Program-made: the position numbers and the translations under genes
From: DASXTW01 sp046726275
GTDB taxonomy: Bacteria > Actinomycetota > UBA4738
Direction: 5' to 3'
NCBI GenBank assembly: GCA_046726275.1
Contig: JBKPAF010000029.1
Location: 1 to 25,456 of the forward strand
DNA length: 25,456 nt
Notes under the pieces: generated by a model
Database searches by the model: none
The model's input: the letters and a program-made list of their open reading frames with translations, nothing else
What the model was told of the DNA's origin: nothing
In this document: in pieces, positions 7,514-13,393 of the stretch
Layout: each line of letters opens with the position of its first letter
Numbering within the stretch: position 1 is the stretch's first letter

Positions 7514-8322
7514 GGGCTCCCTCCCGGCGAGGGCGACGGGCTTCCCGTCGGCGTCGGGGATCCGCTCGCCCCGGGTGATGGGGAGGGCGAGGGCGTGTTC
7601 ACTTCGGTCCTGGCGGTCGGATACCCGACCACGAGCCACCGAGATCCTTCGGGCTCCAGGAGGAAGCTGGCCCGGTTCGATACCAGCACGGCCTCGCCGC
7701 CGGAGAGCGTCCCCGAGGCGTCGAAGACCACGGTCGCCACCGCGGCGCGCGGACGTCCCCTCGGATCGAGCAGCAGCCGCACCGACAGCGATGCTTCCGT
7801 GACGGAGAGCTGGTCGACGCTCGACTCGGCGTCACCGAGCGTCAACGACGCTGCGTCCGACATCGCCTGCTCCCGGAGGGGTTCGGCGAACGCGTCCCAC
7901 GCCTCGGCCGCCAGACCGTTCTTCCACGTCTCAGGATCCATGAAGGCGGCGTCGTAGAAACGCGAGAGCGCCGTCTGGATCCGGGTTGCAGCGGTGCGAG
8001 CCGCCGTGTTGTTGCGCCTGCCGGTGGCAACGGCGCCGGTCTTGACCAGGGGGAAGACGAACTCGGTTCGTGGCGGGGCAGGTGGGGAGGTCGCTGGGGG
8101 GGGACCCGCGGGGCCAGGCGCCCCGCCGCCACCCAGCAGCGCCAGCCCGCCGACCGCGATCAGCACGAGCAAGACAACGCCAGCTCCGATCCGAGCGGCC
8201 CACCATTGTCGAGAGCGGGAATGCCGTTCACTGCGGCGGGCGGCTGTCGAGAGCGGGGTCAGGTCATGCTCGTCCAGCGAGTCGCTCTCCGAGGGAGTTC
8301 CGCTTGGCGGGGCGGGGCGCAT
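7510..8322 (-). CDS. Membrane-anchored protein of unknown function with a Pro/Ser/Thr-rich C-terminal tail
   Basis: 270 residues. It has a polar cytoplasmic N-terminus (1-43), one membrane helix (about 44-65: IGAGVVLLVLIAVGGLALLG), a Gly/Pro/Ala-rich linker, and an external domain (about 90-240). The tail is low-complexity, with repeats such as PSPSPSP and GSPTPTGSP to the end. The external part (helix with TALSRFYDAAF, then strands ending RWLVVGYPT) suggests an NTF2/VirB8-like fold as in Mce-associated or conjugation-type membrane proteins; this is inference from pattern only. The Pro/Ser/Thr-rich tail is typical of proteins spanning a cell wall. It precedes the LCP gene with an ATGA overlap, so a shared cell-envelope role is likely. 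I do not recognise a named family. Confidence 0.75.
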   Translation of the reverse strand: MRPAPPSGTPSESDSLDEHDLTPLSTAARRSERHSRSRQWWAARIGAGVVLLVLIAVGGLALLGGGGAPGPAGPPPATSPPAPPRTEFVFPLVKTGAVATGRRNNTAARTAATRIQTALSRFYDAAFMDPETWKNGLAAEAWDAFAEPLREQAMSDAASLTLGDAESSVDQLSVTEASLSVRLLLDPRGRPRAAVATVVFDASGTLSGGEAVLVSNRASFLLEPEGSRWLVVGYPTARTEVNTPSPSPSPGASGSPTPTGSPSPSPGGSP

Positions 8323-8412
8323 CGGGCAGGCAGGTTAACGGCCGGGCGGCCGGATTACAACGAGGCTCACCCGAAACGGGGCTCGAGAGGCAGGGTGTAA
8401 ACTGAGGCTTCC
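8323..8412. promoter_or_regulatory. Divergent promoter region between the envelope pair and the STAS operon
   Basis: On the plus strand TAAACT (8398-8403) is preceded by TG and lies 9 bases from ATG 8413, with GAGG (8404-8407) as a possible weak ribosome-binding site. On the minus strand TAACCT (8332-8337) lies 9 bases from ATG 8322. Both are plausible -10 elements with very short or absent leaders. No good -35 hexamers are seen. Confidence 0.4.
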
Positions 8413-8763
8413 ATGGATCTTGAAGTGGAGAATCAGAAGCGGGGCGACGCGGACGTCCTCGTCCTTCGTGGTGAGATCGACGTGTACACCGCGCCCCGCC
8501 TGCGCCAATCGATCGTGGATCTCGTTGACGGCGGCGGGACGCGCATCGTGGTGGACATGGAGAAGGTGGACTTCCTTGACTCCACCGGGCTCGGTGTCCT
8601 GGTCGAAGGCCTGAAGCGGGTCAAGAACCGCGAGGGAAGCCTCGCCATCGTGGCCACGCAGGACAAGATTCTGAAGATCTTCGACATCACCGGTCTGAAC
8701 AAAGCCTTCCCCATCCACGCTTCGGTGGACGACGCCCTGAAGGAGTCGGTCTCCGGGGCATGA
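8413..8763 (+). CDS. STAS-domain anti-sigma factor antagonist (RsbV/SpoIIAA type)
   Basis: 116 residues covering a single STAS domain. Typical elements are the N-terminal strand with VLVLRGEIDVYTAPRLRQ, the core strand IVVDMEKVDFLDSTGLGVLV and a C-terminal helix. Ser57 in the DSTGLG motif is the position that the partner kinase phosphorylates in this family. Unphosphorylated antagonists bind the RsbW-type anti-sigma factor and free a sigma factor. The gene overlaps the next one as ATGA, which encodes the matching ATPase, so this is a classical partner-switch pair. No sigma factor or PP2C phosphatase gene is in the window. Confidence 0.92.
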   Translation: MDLEVENQKRGDADVLVLRGEIDVYTAPRLRQSIVDLVDGGGTRIVVDMEKVDFLDSTGLGVLVEGLKRVKNREGSLAIVATQDKILKIFDITGLNKAFPIHASVDDALKESVSGA

Positions 8764-9230
8764 TGCCGGCCGGAGACGGCGCCCACGACGTTCCCGAGCT
8801 CGAGCTCGAGTTCCCACCCAAGCCCGAGTTCGTCGGCACCGCGCGACACGCCGTGTCTGCCCTGGTCCGCCTGCGCGATCTCCCGGACGATCTGGTGCAA
8901 GACGTCAAGCTCGCAGTGTCCGAAGCCTGCACCACTGCCATCGCCGACGGACCGGGCGACGGCCTGCCCATCCGGATGCTGGTCACCGCCGGAACCGACA
9001 ATGTCATCGTGGAGCTGATCGATCCGGGGACGGGGGTCGAGCGCTCGGTGTCGGGCTCACCCTCAGAGATCGACACCGAAGAGCTGCCCTTCGACAGGGC
9101 TCTGTCCCTTCCCATCATCCGAGGGTTGGTCGACGAGGTCGCGATCACGCCTCTCCAGGGACAGGGAATGAGTGTGCGTATGGTGCTCACGGTGTCCCGA
9201 GACGACCCGAACGGAAGGGCCGACGCGTAA
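8760..9230 (+). CDS. RsbW-like anti-sigma regulatory factor (HATPase_c fold) with altered N-box
   Basis: 156 residues with the GHKL/HATPase_c fold of RsbW/SpoIIAB kinases. Seen are ARHAVSALVRL, then LVQDVKLAVSEACTTAIAD (the N-box region), IVELIDPGTGVE (G1 box, DxGxG kept) and LSLPIIRGLVDEVAI near the G2 region. In active RsbW-like kinases the N-box reads SEACTNA, with the Asn coordinating Mg2+. Here Glu55 is kept but Thr59 (codon ACT) replaces that Asn, and the glycine-rich lid before LPIIRGLVDE is degenerate. It may bind ATP weakly or act as a kinase-dead partner of the adjacent STAS protein. The start at ATG 8760 overlaps the upstream stop; ATG 8763 is the alternative. Confidence 0.82.
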   Translation: MMPAGDGAHDVPELELEFPPKPEFVGTARHAVSALVRLRDLPDDLVQDVKLAVSEACTTAIADGPGDGLPIRMLVTAGTDNVIVELIDPGTGVERSVSGSPSEIDTEELPFDRALSLPIIRGLVDEVAITPLQGQGMSVRMVLTVSRDDPNGRADA

Positions 9231-9240
9231 CCCGGATCCC

Positions 9241-10413
9241 ATGCGGTCCGGCATCGTCCGGGCAGGCCTGATGGCGTGGTCCGCCATCGGGGTCCTCATC
9301 TTGGCCTACCTGGCGTATCGGTACGTACTGATCCCGGTGCGCATCGCCTTCGGGCCCGTGCTCCTGGCGCTGATCATCGTCTACCTGCTCAATCCGATCG
9401 TGGCGCGCCTGCATGCCCGAGGCCTGCCACGGGGCTGGGGGACTCTGATCACCTACGTCGTCTTCCTGACCATCGTTGTGGTCGCGCTGCGATTCATCAT
9501 CCCCATCGTGGCGAACCAGGTGTCGAGCTTCGTCTCGACGCTCCCCGGCCTCCTCGGACGCGCCCAGGAATTCCTGACCGACACAGCCAGGCGGCTCGGG
9601 ATCCGCATGAACTCCACCGACATCCTGGTCAGCCTCACCCCTCAGGGCCAGGCGGGAAGCTTCATCTCACGAATCTTCAGCGTGACGGCAGGATTCGTCC
9701 ATGCGCTGGTCGTGTTCATTCTGGGAGCAGTCCTTGGCTTCTATCTGCTGGTCGACCTTCCCAAGGTCCAGCGTGGGGCGATGTCGCTGATCCCGCAGGG
9801 CCGGAGGGACGAGATCCGCTCGATCCTGGACAAGATCGGGCGGGCGCTGGGCGGCTACTTCCGTGGCCAGCTCCTCGTGGCCGCGTTCGTCGGGCTCGCC
9901 TCGATGCTCGGCTTGTGGATCGTGGGCTTGCCGTACTGGGCCCTGGTGGGGGCTGTGGCCGGGCTCTTCAATCTGATTCCCCTCATCGGGCCGTTCATCG
10001 GCGCGATCCCGGCGCTGTTCATCGCGTTCACCACTAGTGACAGCGGTGGTCTCCTTCATCTGGAGCCTGGGTGGCCATTGGCGATAGGAGCGTCTCTGGC
10101 CCTGCTGATCGTTCAGCAGATCGACAACCACATCATCAGCCCGAACGTGATGGCTCGAACCGTGAAACTCCACCCCATCACGGTGTTGCTGGGCTTGCTG
10201 ATCGGGGGGACCCTGGCCGGGTTGGTCGGGATGCTGCTCACCGTTCCGGTGATCGCCTCGACGAAGATCGTCCTCCTTCACCTGTGGGACAGCAGGATCC
10301 ACTGGCCTCCTGACGCATCCATCGCGCCGACCACCGTGCCTCCGCCAGAACCAGAGGATCGGGAGATGGCCTCGGCCGGTGAGAGGAGGGGTCAGGGGGC
10401 CTCCACCGGGTAA
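9241..10413 (+). CDS. AI-2E family (UPF0118) membrane transporter
   Basis: About 390 residues and around 8 membrane helices. The family signatures are the N-terminal FGPVLLALIIVYLLNPIV, the central GRALGGYFRGQLLVAAFVG and the C-terminal GLFNLIPLIGPFIGAIPA followed by QQIDNHIISPNVMARTVKLHP. The family includes TqsA/PerM-like proteins, and some UPF0118 members have been reported as Na+(Li+)/H+ antiporters, so the substrate is open. Given the cation-transport genes that follow, an ion role deserves thought. ATG 9241 is 10 bases after the RsbW-like stop and begins the first helix, with only a poor ribosome-binding site, so coupled translation is likely. The C-terminal tail (about 360-390) is polar. 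Confidence 0.88.
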   Translation: MRSGIVRAGLMAWSAIGVLILAYLAYRYVLIPVRIAFGPVLLALIIVYLLNPIVARLHARGLPRGWGTLITYVVFLTIVVVALRFIIPIVANQVSSFVSTLPGLLGRAQEFLTDTARRLGIRMNSTDILVSLTPQGQAGSFISRIFSVTAGFVHALVVFILGAVLGFYLLVDLPKVQRGAMSLIPQGRRDEIRSILDKIGRALGGYFRGQLLVAAFVGLASMLGLWIVGLPYWALVGAVAGLFNLIPLIGPFIGAIPALFIAFTTSDSGGLLHLEPGWPLAIGASLALLIVQQIDNHIISPNVMARTVKLHPITVLLGLLIGGTLAGLVGMLLTVPVIASTKIVLLHLWDSRIHWPPDASIAPTTVPPPEPEDREMASAGERRGQGASTG

Positions 10414-10566
10414 GCTAGAGCTGCTCGAAGGGGAGTAGTCCACTCCGGGTTCACCGTCATCACGGCCGGCGAGCGTTCGGCCCGGTGATCCCAGCCATGA
10501 CCCGCCGGTCCCAGGACTGAAGGCCAGGTGCGTTCGGGCAACCTGGTCCCCGTGGACGCCAGTTGC
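10411..10566 (+). promoter_or_regulatory. Structured leader of the second cation exchanger; GGGGAGTAG motif, yybP-ykoY-like candidate
   Basis: TAAGCT (10411-10416) overlaps the stop codon of the preceding gene and would start RNA near 10423. Next comes GGGGAGTAG (10430-10438), the most conserved element of yybP-ykoY manganese riboswitches. Nested complementary pairs can form. They are TGCTCGAA (10422-10429) with TTCGGGCA (10533-10540), TAGTCC (10436-10441) with GGACTG (10514-10519), CGGGTT (10446-10451) with GACCCG (10499-10504), and an inner ATCACGGCC/GGCC-CG-GTGAT hairpin. An alternative hairpin GGCCAGGT/ACCTGGTC (10522-10548) would exclude the outer helix. The 3' element of the known class (AAGACC-like) is not found, so the identity is uncertain. 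Yet this class typically precedes cation exporters, as here. Confidence 0.35.
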
Positions 10567-10572
10567 TAGGTT
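10567..10572 (+). promoter_or_regulatory. -10-like element for leaderless start of the second cation exchanger
   Basis: TAGGTT ends 6 bases before ATG 10579 with no Shine-Dalgarno between. If used, it gives a leaderless mRNA that bypasses the structured leader upstream, so the gene could have two differently controlled transcripts. Confidence 0.5.
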
Positions 10573-10578
10573 CACCGA

Positions 10579-11877
10579 ATGACCAGGTTGCGGCAGGAGC
10601 TATCCGACGTCCATCCCGGACGTCAGGCCCTGGGCCTCGGCCTTGCGATCGGTGCGACCCTCCCGGCGGTCGTCATTCGGAGCGCCGGCCCCGACCTGGC
10701 CCATTTCCTGGAGGCCCTCGTGTTCGGCTTCGCGATCGTTGGGGCAGCGTTCATCCTGTCCTGGGCTGCGGAGGTCGCTCAGCTGGACATCTCCGCTGGG
10801 CTGGCCATCGCCGTGCTGGCATTCATCGCGGTTCTTCCTGAGTACGCGGTCGACATGGTGTTCGCCTTCAAGGGCGGCAACGACTTCGAGCAGTTCGGCC
10901 CGGCGTGTCAGCCGCCCGGAGCGACAGGCAACAGCAACTGCTCCCTCGCTCTCGCCAACATGACCGGCGCGAACCGGCTGCTGATCGGCATCGGCTGGTC
11001 GCTCGTAGTATTCATCGCCGCATACCGTTCTCGCCGCCGGCCGCCCGTCCTTCGAGAGGTCACGCTCGAGCGCTCGCATGCCGTCGAGGTGTCCTTCCTC
11101 GCGATCGCCACGGTGTACTCACTCACGCTGCCATTGAAGGACGCCGTGACGCCGATCGACTCCCTGATCCTGATATCGATCTTCGTGGCGTACACGATCC
11201 GGGTCTCCATGGGGCCGGCCGAGGAGCCGCACCTGGTCGGACCGGCCCGTCTGATCGGCACATTCAGGAAGGCCAACCGACGCACGGCGGTGATCGGGAT
11301 GTTCGCGTTCGCCGCGGTGGTGATCCTGCTGTGCGCCGAGTCGTTCGCGGAATCCCTCGTCGAGACCGGGAGCGAGTTGGGGATCAGCGAGTTCCTCCTG
11401 GTCCAGTGGCTCGCGCCGCTCGCGTCCGAGGCGCCCGAGCTGCTCGTGGCGGGCCTGTACGCATGGCGGCTCAACACGAACGCCGCGCTGGGGACGCTCG
11501 TGTCCTCGAAGGTGAACCAATGGACGCTGCTCGTCGGCACGCTCCCGATCGTTTTCTCCATCGGCGCCGGGGGCCTCCACGGACTACCGATCGACGCCCA
11601 CCAGCGTGAGGAGCTGTTGCTCACCGCCGCGCAGTCGTTCTTCGCCCTCGCGGTCCTCGTGACGCTGTCCATCTCGGTGCGCGAGGCCCTCCTGCTCTTC
11701 ACACTCTTCTGGGCGCAGTTCATCATCGGCGCCGTGGTGCCCGAGTCTTGGGAACTGGCTGAGCGCGTAGGCGTCTCGGTCGTGTACCTGGTGCTCGGCC
11801 TCGTGATCTTCTCCCAGCAACGACACCTCATCCTGCCTCTCTTGCGGGATGGCTTACGCACGCCGCTCCGCCGATGA
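10579..11877 (+). CDS. CaCA-superfamily cation exchanger (Na+/Ca2+-exchanger-like), copy 2
   Basis: 432 residues with about 11 membrane helices and two alpha-repeats. Repeat 1 contains LAFIAVLPEYAVDMVFAF and later LALANMTGANRLLIGIGW. Repeat 2 contains LAPLASEAPELLVAGLYAW and then GTLVSSKVNQWTLLVGTLP. The acidic residues in VLPEYAVD and SEAPE are the expected cation ligands. A loop with two cysteines (about 113-124: ACQPPGATGNSNC) sits inside repeat 1 and is unusual. It is longer than copy 1 and only distantly related to it, so not a recent duplicate. The transported ion is inferred; the GGGGAGTAG leader would favour Mn2+ or Ca2+. It is followed by nhaA on the same strand after 151 bases. Confidence 0.86.
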   Translation: MTRLRQELSDVHPGRQALGLGLAIGATLPAVVIRSAGPDLAHFLEALVFGFAIVGAAFILSWAAEVAQLDISAGLAIAVLAFIAVLPEYAVDMVFAFKGGNDFEQFGPACQPPGATGNSNCSLALANMTGANRLLIGIGWSLVVFIAAYRSRRRPPVLREVTLERSHAVEVSFLAIATVYSLTLPLKDAVTPIDSLILISIFVAYTIRVSMGPAEEPHLVGPARLIGTFRKANRRTAVIGMFAFAAVVILLCAESFAESLVETGSELGISEFLLVQWLAPLASEAPELLVAGLYAWRLNTNAALGTLVSSKVNQWTLLVGTLPIVFSIGAGGLHGLPIDAHQREELLLTAAQSFFALAVLVTLSISVREALLLFTLFWAQFIIGAVVPESWELAERVGVSVVYLVLGLVIFSQQRHLILPLLRDGLRTPLRR

Positions 11878-11887
11878 AGATGCGCAC

Positions 11888-11909
11888 CGAAGCGGCGACC
11901 CCGGCTTCG
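11888..11909 (+). terminator. Hairpin after the second cation exchanger (possible weak terminator)
   Basis: CGAAGC (11888-11893) and GCTTCG (11904-11909) form a perfect 6-bp stem with a 10-base loop just after the stop codon at 11877. No T-run follows, so it is not a classical intrinsic terminator. It may simply end or stabilise the upstream mRNA. Confidence 0.2.
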
Positions 11910-11918
11910 CCCTCGGGG

Positions 11919-12028
11919 TAGACTCGGAGCTCGTACCAAAGGAGCGCCGGGAAGTCTGGTCGGCAGCCGCGAGTGGCGTGCGGCCGAGCATCCCCGGCGC
12001 TTCTTGTCGTTTGCGCCGGTGGAGCGAT
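11919..12028 (+). promoter_or_regulatory. Promoter and candidate riboswitch leader of nhaA
   Basis: TAGACT (11919-11924) is a -10-like hexamer that would start RNA near 11931. GCGCCGGG (11944-11951) pairs perfectly with CCCGGCGC (11993-12000), enclosing TCGGC/GCCGA-type pairing (11960-11964 with 11983-11987) and a small GCCG/TGGC hairpin. GCGCCGG occurs a second time at 12013-12019, next to the ribosome-binding site GGTGGAG (12018-12024). So CCGGCGC (11994-12000) can pair either backwards to close the aptamer-like domain or forwards across a 12-base loop to cover the edge of the ribosome-binding site. That exclusive pairing is the layout of a translational switch. Li+-responsive nhaA-I and nhaA-II RNAs are known upstream of nhaA genes; I cannot tell whether this belongs to either. 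Confidence 0.5.
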
Positions 12029-13252
12029 ATGGGGAACCGCGGAAGTGATCGCTCGAGGTTCGTGTTGGGGCCACTCCAGGCATTCCTCGCGACCGAGTAT
12101 GCGGGCGGCCTGCTGTTGCTTGCGGCGACGCTGGTGGCGCTCGTATGGGCCAATTCCCCGTGGAGCGGGGCGTACGAACGGCTATGGCACACGCCTCTTG
12201 AGATCGGGTTCGGACGCTGGCCGCTGCCCCAAGACCTAAAGGCCTGGGTCGACGACGGCCTCATGGTGCTCTTTTTCTACGTGGCGGGGCTGGAGATCAA
12301 GCGAGAGCTCCTCATCGGCGAGCTTCGGTCGCGTCGGGACGCCATCCTTCCGGTCGTGGCCGCCGTGGGCGGCATGATCGGGCCTGCCGTGCTCTATCTG
12401 GCGATCAACGTCGGCGAAGAGCCGCAGGGCTGGGCCATTCCGATGGCCACGGACATCGCGTTCGCCCTTGGTGCCCTCAGTCTGGTCGGCCGGCGCCTTC
12501 CGTCCTCGGTCAAAGCCTTCCTGCTGGCTCTGGCCATAGTGGACGACATCGGAGCCATCGTGGTGATCGCGTTGTTCTATGCGGAGGACGTCTCGGGCCC
12601 GTGGCTCGCCGTGGCTGTCGCCCTCATCCTGCTCATCGCGGTGTTCGTCCGCCTCCGAGTGAGATGGACCGCCCTGTACATAGCTCTCGGGCTGTTGGTC
12701 TGGCTGGCCACGTTCAGATCCGGCGTCCACGCGACGATCGCCGGGGTGGCGCTGGGGCTCCTGACACCGGCAGTGCCGCTCCAACGCGCCACCGGAGGAA
12801 CCGAGTCGCCCCTTGTTCGGATGGAGTCGCTGTTACATCCATGGACCAGCTTCGTGGTGGTCCCGATCTTCGCCCTCGCCAACGCGGGGGTGAGCTTGAC
12901 CGGTACCGCCGTCTCCGCGGCCTTTTCGAGCTCGGTGACGATCGGTGTGTTCGCCGGCCTGGTGGTCGGCAAGCCCGTAGGGATCACCGCCGCCACCTGG
13001 CTGGCAACTCGTTCAGGGATCGCCCGGCTTCCCGAGGGGACCGGATGGGGACGGATGGCGGGGATCGGGGCGCTCGCTGGCATCGGGTTCACCGTATCCC
13101 TCCTGATCTCGGAGCTCGCGTTCTCTGTGGAGGCAACTCGGGACCACGCCAGGATTGCCGTTCTGGCCGCGTCGGTCGTCTCGGCGGGGATAGGCGCCAT
13201 CCTCCTGTCGCGCTCCAGCAGACCGGAGGACGAAGCGGCACTGTCGACCTGA
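12029..13252 (+). CDS. nhaA: Na+/H+ antiporter NhaA
   Basis: About 407 residues and 12 membrane helices. The opening LGPLQAFLATEYAGGLLLLAA, VWANSPW, the helix MVLFFYVAGLEIKRELLIGEL, the loop PMATDIAFALGAL and LAIVDDIGAIVVIALFY are all diagnostic of NhaA. Asp172 and Asp173 in VDDIGA correspond to the ion-binding Asp163/Asp164 pair of E. coli NhaA, and GIGFTVSLLI near the C-terminus is also conserved. NhaA expels Na+ or Li+ in exchange for protons and is activated at alkaline pH. ATG 12029 is chosen because GGTGGAG (12018-12024) is a suitable ribosome-binding site and upstream codons are not family-like. It precedes the proton-pumping pyrophosphatase, which could supply the proton gradient it uses. 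Confidence 0.96.
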   Translation: MGNRGSDRSRFVLGPLQAFLATEYAGGLLLLAATLVALVWANSPWSGAYERLWHTPLEIGFGRWPLPQDLKAWVDDGLMVLFFYVAGLEIKRELLIGELRSRRDAILPVVAAVGGMIGPAVLYLAINVGEEPQGWAIPMATDIAFALGALSLVGRRLPSSVKAFLLALAIVDDIGAIVVIALFYAEDVSGPWLAVAVALILLIAVFVRLRVRWTALYIALGLLVWLATFRSGVHATIAGVALGLLTPAVPLQRATGGTESPLVRMESLLHPWTSFVVVPIFALANAGVSLTGTAVSAAFSSSVTIGVFAGLVVGKPVGITAATWLATRSGIARLPEGTGWGRMAGIGALAGIGFTVSLLISELAFSVEATRDHARIAVLAASVVSAGIGAILLSRSSRPEDEAALST

Positions 13253-13318
13253 GGACCCCTCTCGCCGAGCCCCGCTCTTCGCATGGCTCCATTCGTAAGG
13301 CGGACAATCGGCGTGAGC

Positions 13319-13393
13319 TATAATGCCCGGCCGACCTGGGGCTTTGGCCCCTGAGCGCTCACCGAACATACCGCCGTCAGAGAGGAAAGCTCG
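13319..13393 (+). promoter_or_regulatory. Strong -10 (TATAAT) and 5' leader with hairpin upstream of hppA
   Basis: TATAAT (13319-13324) is the only perfect consensus -10 hexamer noticed in front of a gene in this window; no clear -35 lies 16-18 bases upstream. RNA would start near 13331. The roughly 62-base leader contains GGGGC-TTTG-GCCCC (13338-13351), a stable 5-bp hairpin close to the 5' end. It ends in AGAGGAAA (about 13381-13388) as ribosome-binding site. Unlike many neighbours, this gene is clearly not leaderless. Confidence 0.6.
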
